From contig DGQO01000161.1 in assembly GCA_002400445.1 (NCBI GenBank), positions 1 to 10,881 on the forward strand: a stretch of 10,881 nucleotides of DNA. The letters are read 5' to 3'. Source of the stretch: Chitinophagaceae bacterium UBA4412 (GTDB lineage: Bacteria > Bacteroidota > Bacteroidia > Chitinophagales > Chitinophagaceae). Each line of letters opens with the position of its first letter. Position 1 is the stretch's first letter. The notes beneath the pieces are model-generated. The model worked only from the letters and a program-made list of their open reading frames with translations. It was not told the origin of the DNA and did no database searches. Of the stretch, positions 1-9,300 are shown piece by piece. A program made the translations under genes and the position numbers.

Positions 1-1
1 G

Positions 2-268
2 AGAAAAGCGAATAAGCCTGCTGAAAGCGCAGTGGCGATGGCCGATGCCATGGGCATACAAATTCTCACGGAAGAAGATTACCAGGTTTTACAGCAATTG
101 GAACCGGTAGATACGAAGACTTCCAGTTGGTTGCGCACGCCGGAAGCTGTACGCAAAGAAGGCGGAGCCATCTTTGGCGACCGAAGATTTGGAAGAGTGT
201 TTGTGTACCATAACGGTGCTGAATCTTATTATGGGGGAAGAGGATTTAGGGGGTTGGTGAAAATTTGA
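2..268 (+). CDS. DUF4256 family protein, C-terminal part (5' end outside window)
   Basis: The reading frame is open from the first full codon at position 2 to the TGA at 266-268, so 88 residues of a longer protein are visible. An internal GTG at 32 is not a credible start because coding sequence continues upstream of it with the same family character (RKANKPAESA). The segments TKTSSWLRTP, GGAIFGDRRFGRVFVYHNGA and ESYYGGRGFRG closely match what I remember of the C-terminal signature of DUF4256, a small soluble protein family of about 185 residues with no established function. There is no signal peptide or membrane segment in the visible part. The gene is on the strand opposite to the PUL and converges on it, with 91 bases between the two stop codons and no clear terminator there. 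It is probably unrelated to glycan use. Confidence 0.82.
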   Translation, partial: RKANKPAESAVAMADAMGIQILTEEDYQVLQQLEPVDTKTSSWLRTPEAVRKEGGAIFGDRRFGRVFVYHNGAESYYGGRGFRGLVKI

Positions 269-359
269 CTTTGACAACAATTTGAGATTTGGGTAAGCTC
301 TTTTTCCAGGAGAAAAGACAGCAACACTGCACATCTTTTGGGTGGGTACCCTATGCAAA

Positions 360-1217
360 TCAGCGCATATCTTCCTGCAAAAAGGAGATTGTTTTTATGA
401 GCACCGCATGCATGGGTTCTGGTAGTTGATCTGAAATGGCCGGATGGCGCCGCCCAAACACATGATCACTTTCTACTAAAAATAATAGCGCTCCAGGCAG
501 GGCCTCCTGCAAGCGGTAAGCTTCTGCCACAGGCACCGCAGGATCTTTGGTACCATGACATAACAGCACTGGTATACTTAATGAAGCCATTGCTTTCACG
601 ATATCAAGTTCGCCGGAATGCCGGGCATAATCTTCATACAATTGGTAGCCGAGTGGCATATCCTGCCCCGTGCGGGAATTATGATAATGCTCCACACCCG
701 TTTTTTTCCAGCGTTCCATTTTCTCTTCAGGCCAGCTTCCCCAGGGAGTTTTACAAGTGGCGATAGAGGCCCAGGTAACGAGTTTGGCTATACGCTTATC
801 TCTTGCAGCATGCAGGATACTGATGCCGGCGCCCATGCTATGGCCAAGCAAAGCCACCTGGGAAGAATCTATCCAACTGCCAAATGGATTTCGTTCGGAC
901 ACAGTCCAATCTATAATCATGTTCAGCTCTCCCAATTCTATACTGTAGTTGTTTTTTCCAAAAGCTTCAAGATCTACAAAGGTTTCCGGCTGCTCAGGCG
1001 AAGTTCCATTATGTGAAAAATTAAATTTTATAAATGTAAATCCCGCTGCTGCTATTTGGGAAGCGATGAGGTCAAAGTTACCCCAGTCTTTAAAACCATT
1101 AAACCCATGGGCATATACCACAACCGGCGCAGGTTTGGTTTCTCTTGAATAAAAAATATCCAAAGTTATGGGCATACCATTCCAGCCAGGGATAATGATA
1201 TTTTTTTGAATTTGCAC
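360..1217 (-). CDS. Cytoplasmic alpha/beta hydrolase (dienelactone hydrolase / S33-like)
   Basis: A 285-residue alpha/beta-hydrolase-fold protein, a usual length for a single-domain enzyme. The nucleophile elbow is GHSMG with Ser127; the likely acid is Asp225 in HGTKDPAVP and the likely base is His252 in ESDHVFG. An HGF motif at 37-39 would form the oxyanion hole. There is no signal peptide, so it should act in the cytoplasm on an ester, thioester or similar bond; the substrate is not evident. The start is GTG (1215-1217): an in-frame TAA lies three codons upstream and the next ATG (residue 15) would cut into the first beta strand. No Shine-Dalgarno sequence is seen, which is normal for this phylum. 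It follows the GH31 gene after 49 bases with no terminator between, so it is probably the last gene of the operon, though it could be an independent housekeeping hydrolase. Confidence 0.85.
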   Translation of the reverse strand: MQIQKNIIIPGWNGMPITLDIFYSRETKPAPVVVYAHGFNGFKDWGNFDLIASQIAAAGFTFIKFNFSHNGTSPEQPETFVDLEAFGKNNYSIELGELNMIIDWTVSERNPFGSWIDSSQVALLGHSMGAGISILHAARDKRIAKLVTWASIATCKTPWGSWPEEKMERWKKTGVEHYHNSRTGQDMPLGYQLYEDYARHSGELDIVKAMASLSIPVLLCHGTKDPAVPVAEAYRLQEALPGALLFLVESDHVFGRRHPAISDQLPEPMHAVLIKTISFLQEDMR

Positions 1218-1266
1218 AGTTACAATTTAGATGTTATCATGCAGCAGATGAGTATGGGCAATTAGG

Positions 1267-3051
1267 TTAAAAATTAATTTCGATTTGCTGCATTGATTTT
1301 ACGCTAAGTTTTCGTGTTGGTATGATAATAACGTTTGTAGCTGCGTTGTACACCCATGCCAGCGATTTCCCTTTATAAAATACTGAAGAAGGTGCTTGCA
1401 AGCTATGGAATAATATCGTCCAGGTGCGCTTCATCTTCATGCCTTTGTATTGCCCTGATACAGGGTGAATGAGGATCTGATATCCTGCCCTAAAATTTTT
1501 CATTTCTATTTTCGTGTGTGCATAGCCACCCGCCAGGTAATCATTGCTTGTACCATCATCTTCAATTAATGAAAAGTGAGCGTTGTCTTTACCTGGAAAA
1601 ATGTGCAACAGCAATTTCTTATTAGAACCTTTTTCTATAGAACCAGCATATGGCCGCATTGGAATAATAGAGCCGGCTTTAATGTACATCGGAATTTGTT
1701 CCAGGGGCGCCGATACGGTTAGAGAACGATTGCCTTGTACCCTCTCGCCGCTATAAAAGTCTATCCATTCTCCGGCAGGAAAAAACATTTCCACAGTTCT
1801 TGCATTTTTAATATGCACCGGTGCCACCAGAATTTCATTGCCCAGCATGTACTGATGCTTATGTGGTGAGAGCGTTTGCAGCGTTGGTTTACCCAGGAGG
1901 CGTTGCAGGTGTGCATAGGAATAGAAGAATGGGAACATTTCCATCTTCTGCCGTGCATATTCTTTGAATAATTGATCTGCTTTTTCAGAATATTTCCAGG
2001 CCAGGTTTGCAGTTGGATTTTCTGGCTGTGAAAATACTTCGGTGATGGGCAACATCAGGGAAAACTGTAGCCAGCGGATATACAACTCTTCCTCGGGCAT
2101 TTTTGTCTTGCCCATATCAAACCCGCCAAGATCATTCGTAAGGAATGGAATGCGGGAAGATTTTTTTGCAGTGTCCGTGTACATCTCAATATTCTCTTTC
2201 AACGCAACTTTTGGTACCCATGAATCAAATTTGATACGGGGACTATCTACTGTCCAATCGCTGCGGGTATCGTCTGTCCATTTAGCAGGATAGCGTTTAT
2301 ACGTTTCATTTTCCATACCTCCGGTGTGTGATAACAAAAATCCTCTGCCCTTGGTTTCTTTACCAAATTCCTGGCTCATTTCAAACATGGCTTTGCAGGT
2401 GGGGATGGCGGAGGTGCGGTCTAACTTTATGAAGTCTGCCCCTTCATCAAAAAAAGGCTTCACCCGCTGTTTGAAATAATTAACCGCAGCAGGATTTTGG
2501 AAGTCAATATTACCGGTAGGTGTTCCCGGATGTGATGCATCGGCCTGAAACATGGCTGTGCTTGTGCCTGCGTTATGCCATGAATTTTTGTTATTAGTTA
2601 CCGAAGAAAAATAACCACTCTTCAAAAAAATCTCGAAGGCTTCTTCATTTCCTGTTTTTAAAATGCAATCCCATATCCAAAAACCACCCTTTACACCATC
2701 TTGCTGTAATTTTCGCCACATCTTTTTACGGGAAGGATAGGCTTCATTGTCTCCTTTAAAATCAAGATATTTTGCCGGGCCTTCTCCCTTGTTATTGAAA
2801 CTCCAAAACCAGGAATCTATCCAGTAGGCGTCAATAGGATAACCATGTTTTTTTATTTCTTTTACCCGCTGAATGGTTTGCACCTGGTTTGTATATCCTC
2901 CATATAAAACGCCAAAGGCCCAGGCGGGAGGTAGGATGATATTGCTGTCTTTTGGTGTTTCATGCAGTTGAGGCACCTGGCCAAAAGCGGGCTGCGCAAC
3001 GGCCACAAAGAGGAGCATTGCCAGCAGAAAATTGCAGGTATTTTTTGCCAT
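1267..3051 (-). CDS. Secreted GH31 family alpha-glycosidase without the usual N-terminal domain
   Basis: 594 residues. A signal peptide spans about 1-24 (hydrophobic LLAMLLFVAVAQ, cleavage near AFG|Q) with no lipobox, so the enzyme is predicted to be periplasmic. The GH31 barrel begins almost at once at PPAWAFGVLYGG (41-52). Family marks follow: PIDAYWIDSWFW (72-83), the probable nucleophile Asp211 in FIKLDRTS, the probable acid/base Asp261 in WTDDTRSDW, the NDLGGFD motif (306-312) and YIRWLQFSLMLP (324-335). C-terminal beta-sandwich segments include GNEILVAPVH (404-413) and IPMYIKAGSIIPM (453-465), then a DUF5110-like end. The beta-sandwich domain that normally precedes the barrel is absent. 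GH31 enzymes are retaining exo-acting enzymes on alpha-linked glucose, xylose, galactose or GalNAc, among others. The nucleophile context K-L-D-R differs from the W-x-D-M-N-E of typical alpha-glucosidases, so specificity is open. The gene starts five bases after the esterase stop, so the two are probably co-translated. Confidence 0.92.
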   Translation of the reverse strand: MAKNTCNFLLAMLLFVAVAQPAFGQVPQLHETPKDSNIILPPAWAFGVLYGGYTNQVQTIQRVKEIKKHGYPIDAYWIDSWFWSFNNKGEGPAKYLDFKGDNEAYPSRKKMWRKLQQDGVKGGFWIWDCILKTGNEEAFEIFLKSGYFSSVTNNKNSWHNAGTSTAMFQADASHPGTPTGNIDFQNPAAVNYFKQRVKPFFDEGADFIKLDRTSAIPTCKAMFEMSQEFGKETKGRGFLLSHTGGMENETYKRYPAKWTDDTRSDWTVDSPRIKFDSWVPKVALKENIEMYTDTAKKSSRIPFLTNDLGGFDMGKTKMPEEELYIRWLQFSLMLPITEVFSQPENPTANLAWKYSEKADQLFKEYARQKMEMFPFFYSYAHLQRLLGKPTLQTLSPHKHQYMLGNEILVAPVHIKNARTVEMFFPAGEWIDFYSGERVQGNRSLTVSAPLEQIPMYIKAGSIIPMRPYAGSIEKGSNKKLLLHIFPGKDNAHFSLIEDDGTSNDYLAGGYAHTKIEMKNFRAGYQILIHPVSGQYKGMKMKRTWTILFHSLQAPSSVFYKGKSLAWVYNAATNVIIIPTRKLSVKSMQQIEINF

Positions 3052-3056
3052 AGGTT

Positions 3057-4646
3057 CTATTTTATCATGGATTGCAGGAGCTCAGCCACAGCAAACTGGG
3101 CGGTAGGCCGTAAGTGTATTCCATCGCTTGTAAAATTATGCTCAGCTAGTAGCAAGGCGTGTGCGTCAGCTACGCTGGCACCGAACTTCCTGGCAATTCG
3201 GGTGAATATTATATTATTTGCTGCTACTCTCTTTGCAGCGCCGTTATATTTTTTTTCTAACGTTTTGTCCTGTTCAATAGGTGGGGGCAGCAGCAAAATA
3301 ATTTTAGGTAAAGGCAGATGATTTTGATGATAATAAGCCTGTGTTTGCTCTACTAAATTCTCCATGTTTTGGGCTACCTGGTGCTGAACTCTGCTATAGC
3401 TTTCTTTAGCATCATTTGTACCCAGACCCAAGATGATATAGTCTATCTTTCTTCCGGTACGTTTCCGATTTTCGGCGGAGTCGAGGTATTTTTCAAGATT
3501 GTACAGGCTGTTGAGTTCCTTTTTGCCGAGGTTATCAAAGCCAATGGTATTGCCTGGAATGGAGAAGTTGATCAGGTGTGAAAAGGGCAATAACTTACGA
3601 AGTTGCGCCGGCCATCCAAAAGCAAAAGCGCCGTTAGAATCGCCGATGGTGAGTACTTCTGCGTTCACCTGGGTGGGTTTTAGCAGCGAGAGCGCCACAT
3701 CGCTGAGCATCTCATGGGTGCCTTCAAAAACGAATAAGGATACGCCGGGTATTTCTCTATGCAAATGAATTGTTCTTTGACCGATAGTTTGTGCCGGTAG
3801 CGCCGTAGGAGAAATTCTTTTTGTGACAAGCGACAGCATCAGGCTGTCTGTTACGAGCGCCTCTGCATTTCCTGGTTCACGGCTTTTTACTAGTTTGTTA
3901 TAAAAACGAATAGACTGGGTGATAGGAACCGAGCCCGTGTATCCATCATGAATCCCGGTATATATGCGCAAAGTGGAAGAGTTCCGCTGCACAGGTACAG
4001 GTAGGGAGATGGGAGAACGGCCTGCCAGGCTTGCAATAGTAGCGCTATCATCTCCACCCATTACATTTTCCAGGTCTAATGCATATTTAGATTTGCGGCC
4101 TTTATTTTCCCAATACCAATCTTCAAGGCTGCTGATAGGTACCCATGCGTCAAAAGTTTTTACGGGGTAAGCCAATTGCATATAAGCTAACAGTACCGCA
4201 TGACCGCCACCGGAAACACCGATGACATGCACATTGTCACGATTTGCTTTGCAATATTCTACGGCAAAATTAACCGCATCCTCCAGGTCTGTGATCACAA
4301 GTTTACTTCCTGCTGCCTGAGCACGGTTATTTGGTCCTCTAAAATCGGGATGAATATAGTTCCAGTTGCGCAGGACTGCTTCCTGTGCCAGTGGGTCTTC
4401 CTGCATATAATCGGCACTCCAGGTGTGCAGGGAAACGATAAGGGGCTGCGGCGTATTTGCGGTACTCTTGTACAACCAGGCTTTTTGGCCTTGTCCGTCA
4501 GCGGAAGACTGGATGCTTATTTCCTGAAATGGGGATGCCCAGGCGGCTGGTTTTGTATCATCCCAGGCCGGGGTGGTTTGCTGTGCCAACAATGCATGAA
4601 AACTGCAGAGCAGGAAAGGTATAAATAGAAACTTTTTAAGGAGCAT
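3057..4646 (-). CDS. Secreted two-domain esterase: alpha/beta hydrolase fused to SGNH/GDSL hydrolase
   Basis: The chosen start is the ATG at 4644-4646 (529 residues), because a signal peptide begins exactly there (MLLKKFLFIPFLL, cleavage near LLA|QQ at 21-22). The longer frame from 4682 adds twelve residues without signal-peptide character. Residues about 40-320 form an alpha/beta hydrolase of the prolyl-oligopeptidase or carbohydrate-esterase type: nucleophile Ser145 in GVSGGG, probable acid Asp234 in GIHDGY, probable base His311 in EGTHEM. Residues about 328-529 form an SGNH hydrolase with all four blocks: Ser337 in IGDSNG, Gly365 in IPGNT, Asn411 in GLGTND, and Asp508/His511 in DGIHLRP. 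Both sites look intact, so the protein could remove two different acyl groups, or the same group from two positions, in the periplasm. It lies 133 bases after susD, behind a terminator, and directly ahead of the GH31 gene. Exact substrates are unknown. Confidence 0.88.
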   Translation of the reverse strand: MLLKKFLFIPFLLCSFHALLAQQTTPAWDDTKPAAWASPFQEISIQSSADGQGQKAWLYKSTANTPQPLIVSLHTWSADYMQEDPLAQEAVLRNWNYIHPDFRGPNNRAQAAGSKLVITDLEDAVNFAVEYCKANRDNVHVIGVSGGGHAVLLAYMQLAYPVKTFDAWVPISSLEDWYWENKGRKSKYALDLENVMGGDDSATIASLAGRSPISLPVPVQRNSSTLRIYTGIHDGYTGSVPITQSIRFYNKLVKSREPGNAEALVTDSLMLSLVTKRISPTALPAQTIGQRTIHLHREIPGVSLFVFEGTHEMLSDVALSLLKPTQVNAEVLTIGDSNGAFAFGWPAQLRKLLPFSHLINFSIPGNTIGFDNLGKKELNSLYNLEKYLDSAENRKRTGRKIDYIILGLGTNDAKESYSRVQHQVAQNMENLVEQTQAYYHQNHLPLPKIILLLPPPIEQDKTLEKKYNGAAKRVAANNIIFTRIARKFGASVADAHALLLAEHNFTSDGIHLRPTAQFAVAELLQSMIK

Positions 4647-4721
4647 TTTAACACCACAATTTACCTGTATAAAGTAGGGCATTCGAACTCATCAATAATC
4701 CTATAGCCATCTAGCTGTTTG

Positions 4722-4772
4722 CAAAAAAAAAGAAATAAAAAAGCCGCTCCCGCCTTTAAAGCAGGAGCGGCT
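4722..4772 (-). terminator. Intrinsic terminator after susD
   Basis: Read on the minus strand, a perfect nine-base-pair GC-rich stem (AGCCGCTCC at 4742-4750 on the plus strand against GGAGCGGCT at 4764-4772) can be extended by two further pairs after one mismatch, leaving a loop of about seven bases. It is followed by a tail that reads T5-A-T3-C-T9 in the minus-strand sense (4741 down to 4723). It begins seven bases beyond the susD stop codon. The plus-strand side has no T tract, so it acts in one direction only. It should end or thin out the susCD transcript before the esterase and GH31 genes. Confidence 0.9.
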
Positions 4773-4779
4773 GTCAAGA

Positions 4780-6306
4780 TTATTTCAAAATCCACATGAG
4801 TTTATTCACTTCATCAACACCTTCATATTGGCGCTGCAAAGCAGCAATGAGATTTGCCCGGTTATAATTGGTTTCCGAGCTTGGATAAAGCCAGCGCTGT
4901 GGAACAGCAGTGGGCTTATTCGTGTTAAGTGAAGTGGCAGGATTTATTGGAAAAACGGGGTAGCCTGTTCTGCGGTATTCAAAGTAAGCGGTAAGAGAAT
5001 TTTGCATAAAGTTTAAAAAATATTTCTGTTGCCAAATTTGCTTTAATTGTTCTGCGGCAGTGGTTTTAAAAGCGGCTTCACCTGTGAAGTAAGTGCTGAT
5101 GTAGCCTGCATTTATCGGCATTCCATGCGCATAACTGGCTGTGGCACCCATCATATCTGTAAGAGCGGCTCTCACACCAGTTTCATAATAATCCTGTGCA
5201 GTGCCGGTAGTAATCCAGCCAAGAACACGGGCCTCCGCCAGGATGAGTTGTTGCTCTGCATAAGTGAGCAGGCGACGTGGCTCGCTGGCAGGTTGCTGCA
5301 GGTAACGCAGGTTGAGTAAGGAATAGGTGTTGGCACTATAAGCAGTGGTTACGTTGTCATAATCGTCCGATACTTTCACACCTACATACGCTGCGGGATC
5401 GCTTGCAGTGAGGCCCCCGGTAATCTTAGCCTTTGATGGCTCGGCAAGATAAAACATCCTCCGGTCGTTGTACAGCTTCATACTATCTATGATGGTAGTA
5501 CTGATGATGGTACGACTTGTAAACAAATCATTGGTACCACTCATGGGATGCACGTTTGTAGAAGAATAATTAAGGCCGAGAAAACCTGTGGTGGGCTCCA
5601 GGAGAAATCCGCCATTTACAATTTCAGCAAAACGCTGTTTTACATTGATGGTGCTGGATTCTGTGCGCTTGCTCAGGGAAATAAGAATTTGAAGCGCAAA
5701 TGCATTGCTTGCTCTGCGCCATTTCTTAGGATCTCCATTATAAGGCGTAGGATCTCCGCTAAAGGTTACCCCGTTGGCAAATTCCTGGTCGGCCAGTTTT
5801 AATTCATCCAATACGCCTTTAATCACTTCCTCCTGTGGCGTGTAAGCCACGGTGATAGCACCAGTTTTACCCTGGCCGGTGCCCACATAAGGAATATCTC
5901 CCACTTGCATGGTAAGATTGTAAAATGTATATGCTCTTGAAAAATGGGCCAATCCTTTGTAAGAATTTTCCATCACATTACCCTGCGCATACTTGAGCAT
6001 ACTCTCAATATTGGGCAAGATGGTAAGTATACCAAAATCGGTGGCTCCCAGGTAATTGTACTGAGATGACAGGATGCTTTCATTAGCGTATCCCACATAT
6101 TTTGAAAGGCCATTATCAGATAAATAAGCCTTAGCATCCCGGCCATTGAACTTCAGATTCTTCAGGATAATATTCGTGGCAAGCATCGTTGCATTTACAT
6201 TCTCCGTGGCATCCGGGTTGGTATTTATTTCGTCGAACTTACTGCAGCCGGTACCTGCCAGCAGCAGCCCGGTGAGTACAGCAGTATATATCAAATATTT
6301 TTTCAT
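4780..6306 (-). CDS. SusD/RagB-like outer-membrane glycan-binding lipoprotein (SusD-like_2 type)
   Basis: 508 residues. The N-terminus is a lipoprotein signal peptide ending at Cys21 (LLLAGTGC), and the acidic residues after it (SKFDEIN) fit surface export of Bacteroidota lipoproteins. The mature start CSKFDEINTNPDA and the segment LRYLQQPASEPRRLLTYAE fit the SusD/RagB superfamily, and by recall most resemble the SusD-like_2 branch (PF12771) rather than classical SusD. The length is typical. Such proteins sit on the outer face of the outer membrane as a lid on their SusC partner and capture oligosaccharides. It follows susC after 21 bases, the standard SusC/SusD pairing, and ends seven bases before a strong terminator. 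The bound glycan cannot be predicted. The ATG at 6304-6306 is supported by the signal peptide. Confidence 0.95.
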   Translation of the reverse strand: MKKYLIYTAVLTGLLLAGTGCSKFDEINTNPDATENVNATMLATNIILKNLKFNGRDAKAYLSDNGLSKYVGYANESILSSQYNYLGATDFGILTILPNIESMLKYAQGNVMENSYKGLAHFSRAYTFYNLTMQVGDIPYVGTGQGKTGAITVAYTPQEEVIKGVLDELKLADQEFANGVTFSGDPTPYNGDPKKWRRASNAFALQILISLSKRTESSTINVKQRFAEIVNGGFLLEPTTGFLGLNYSSTNVHPMSGTNDLFTSRTIISTTIIDSMKLYNDRRMFYLAEPSKAKITGGLTASDPAAYVGVKVSDDYDNVTTAYSANTYSLLNLRYLQQPASEPRRLLTYAEQQLILAEARVLGWITTGTAQDYYETGVRAALTDMMGATASYAHGMPINAGYISTYFTGEAAFKTTAAEQLKQIWQQKYFLNFMQNSLTAYFEYRRTGYPVFPINPATSLNTNKPTAVPQRWLYPSSETNYNRANLIAALQRQYEGVDEVNKLMWILK

Positions 6307-6308
6307 GT

Positions 6309-6323
6309 CGTAAAATTTTTACG
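6309..6323. repeat. 15-base palindrome in the susC-susD spacer
   Basis: CGTAAAA (6309-6315) and TTTTACG (6317-6323) are perfect inverted copies separated by one base. They fill most of the 21-base gap between the susC stop and the susD ATG. With a one-base centre this makes a poor RNA hairpin loop unless the inner A/T pairs open. It could affect susD translation or be an accident of AT-rich spacer sequence. Confidence 0.5.
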
Positions 6324-6327
6324 GTGA

Positions 6328-9300
6328 TCAGAAATCAACTTTTACGTTAAAGCCAATGTATCTTAATGATGGGTCAGTGAAATTTTCAGAGCCACCGTCT
6401 ATATCGGAGTATTTAAATTGCTTAGCCCAATATATAAGGTTCTGGCCTACTGCAGATACTGAAATATTCCTGGCGGAGATTTTTCCAGCGATAGCTTTTG
6501 GCAATGTGTACGTAATAGAAAGTTCACGCATTTTTAAGAATGACGCATCATAAAGATCTACAGCAGAAGGCGAGCCACCCCAGGCAGTTCCTTTGTGCAG
6601 GCCTTCAATGTAAGACTTGTAAGTTGTGTACACATCATTTTTTGCAAATACCCTTGTATCACTCACTACATTATAATTGGCATCGTAAACAATTGCCCCT
6701 GATACCACTTTCACGCCATCGCCCAGGTAGTTTTTCGTTCCGGGATTTTTTGCATCAAGGTATCGCTCTGGCGTAACTGAATTAGGATGATTGCCAGACC
6801 GCCACATGTACATTTCTGTTACGGACTGTGCGAGGCCACCTACCCTGCCGTCAAATGAAACACTCAACACAAAATCTTTGTAAGCCAGTTGGGTATTGAA
6901 ACCCCATATCCAATCCGGATCTGAATAACCGGCCAGAGAACCGATTGGCTTGTAAGTGGGCACACCATTATTAAAAACGATGTGTCCATCATTATCTGTT
7001 TGATATGCATTGATGGTGTAATAATCTGCCCGCTTATCTTTAGCCACCCAGCTTCTTCCTTTTACTGAATAAGTAGAATCAAGTTGCGTAAAATAAGTTG
7101 CATACTTGCTCCAGTTAAATGCTACATCCCATCTAAAGTCATTTGTTTTTACAGGCGTACCACCGAGTATGATTTCTACACCTTTACGAGTACGTTCTTC
7201 ATCGCTATTGGTGTACACAGAAGTAAAACCAGAAGCAGGACTAATGGGCGCTGTAACCAGGAAGTCATACATTTTTTTCTTGTAGAACGTTAAATCTACT
7301 GAAGCACGGTTTTGCAAGAAAGCCGCCAGCGTACCCACTTCTGTTGTATTCGCAGCTTCTGCAAATACGTCATCGGGGCGAATAGTTGTAGGATAACCTG
7401 CAGTACCTAAATTGCCCCATTGGTTAGTGGCAATATTATACACATCATTAATGGCATAAATACTTGCAGGTGTTTTATACATCGTCCAGGATCCTCTGAA
7501 TTTCCAGAGAGAAAGCCAGGGTTGTTTTGGCAACAAGTCCGAAACTACAAAGCTACCAGCTACAGAAGGATAGAAATAAGAACGGGTTGCTTTAGATAAG
7601 GTACTTGCCCAGTCATTCCGGAAGGTTCCTTCCAGGAAAGCAAAATTGCGGTATCCCACTCCCAGCTTTCCAAACACACTATTGGTTTGCTTTTGATACA
7701 CTGTACTCATCACATAAGCCGGATCGATAGAAGATTTTAGGGAATAATAACCTGGAATAGACAAACCGCTACGGGTGCGGGCTTCGATGCCTTCATCCTG
7801 CTTATAAAAAATAGATCCACCCACAAAACCATCCACTGCAAAGTCATTAAACTTTTTATTTCCAATGAGCAAAGCTTCATTACTTGTACTGAACCCACGA
7901 CTGATACCAATATTGTAAGAACCCTTTTGAGATTCGCCCCATATTTCGGTACCGCCATTCATCACCTTTTGGTTACCTCCACCCTGGAAGGAGCCAACAG
8001 AAACCCTGATGTCCTGCTTATCGCTATAAGTGTCATAACCTGAACGTACAGTTGCTTTCAGCCAGCTAAGGATATCATAATTTAAAGTAAGCTGCCCGTT
8101 AAATACATCACGATTGTAAGTATGCAATCTTTCATACCTGTCAAAATATGGATTGTTGTTACCAGCAGTATAACTACTGTTTTGTATTTCGTTTGGCACC
8201 AGCCAGTAGTCTTTATAATCAAGCACATTCCAGTCTGGAGATGACCAGATGAGCAAAGTGTACATCGGATCGTAACCAGTGTAACCACTGAAACCAACAT
8301 TCGGACTCTCCTGCTTATTGTAGGAGATAGAAGTACTCAAAGAAAATTTGTCCAGTTTAATGTCTCCACCCACACTGTAAGTAATTTTATCAAACAAGGA
8401 ATTAGGATAAGTGCCCTTGTTTTGAATCCAGGTAGCAGAAGCTCTGAAGCCACCCATCTCGCCGGTTTGCGCAATACTGAGGTTATTGTTTAAAATAAAT
8501 CCCTGCTGCAAAAAGTTCCGGAAATTGTCTTTACCTATGGGCAGGTAAGGCATGGGTTTCATTGTTTTCGAAATGGGATCCCATTGTATCACTTGTTGTC
8601 CTTCAAGAGGAGCACCCCATGATCCGTCGCCAGATCTTACATAGGTATTTGTAGCGCTGTTTACAACACGGCCATACAAGTTTTGTCTTTCAGGAATGGC
8701 CAGGTAGCCGGCTTCCATCATGGTGCTGCTATTGAGCGAAACATTTAATCCTTTACCCACAGCGCCACGGCGAGTGGTAATCATTACCGCACCGCTACCG
8801 CCACGTTCTCCATAAAGAGCAGAAGCTGTAGCGCCTTTCAAAAAGTTGATGCTTTCAATATCATCACTTGGAATGTCTCCCAGGCTCATATTGCCATAAG
8901 GCACACCGTCAATAACCAGCAAAGGCTTTTCACCACGAAGAGTAAGTTCTGGTGCGGTTAAAAACTCCGCACTATTTTTCACCATCAAGCCTGCCACTTT
9001 ACCTGTGAGAGAAGTGGCTACATCAACACCTTTTACGGTTTGCAGCGTATTTCCTTTCACGCTTTGGGTTGAATAACCAAGCCCCTTTTCCTGACGCTTA
9101 ATACCTAATGCTGTTACAACAACATTCTCAAGGCTACGATTGGAGGTTTTTAAAACAATATCTATCGCACCGCTCCCGGTGGGTGAAAATTCCTGGGGTT
9201 CATATCCCACATAGGTAAATTCTAATGTAGCATCATCAGCTACCACAATTCGATAAGTTCCCTTACTATCTGTAACAACGGAATTAGGCTTTCCTTTTTC

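Noticed and set aside
269..359. Terminator between the convergent DUF4256 and alpha/beta hydrolase genes
   Set aside because: GGGTACCC at 344-351 is only a short palindrome, and CTTTT/AAAAG around 300-318 is a weak stem without a T tract on either side.
618..1016. Plus-strand open frame of 132 codons opposite the alpha/beta hydrolase
   Set aside because: It lies wholly inside a gene with a full catalytic triad, and its translation shows no family motif; it is an antisense shadow.
1218..1266. Terminator or promoter between the GH31 gene and the cytoplasmic hydrolase
   Set aside because: The 49 bases hold no stem-loop with a T run and no convincing promoter elements.
4200..4628. Plus-strand open frame of 142 codons opposite the two-domain esterase
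   Set aside because: It overlaps the region encoding the signal peptide and nucleophile of a clear gene, and its translation has no recognisable domain.
4647..4682. Longer start for the two-domain esterase
   Set aside because: The extra twelve residues come before a well-formed signal peptide that begins with its own Met, so the shorter start is preferred.
4647..4721. Bacteroidota-type promoter (TTTG about 19 bases before TAnnTTTG) for the esterase-GH31 genes
   Set aside because: TTTG occurs near 4718-4722 on the minus strand, but no acceptable TAnnTTTG follows at the right distance; TACTTTAT nearer the gene is a poor match at the wrong spacing.
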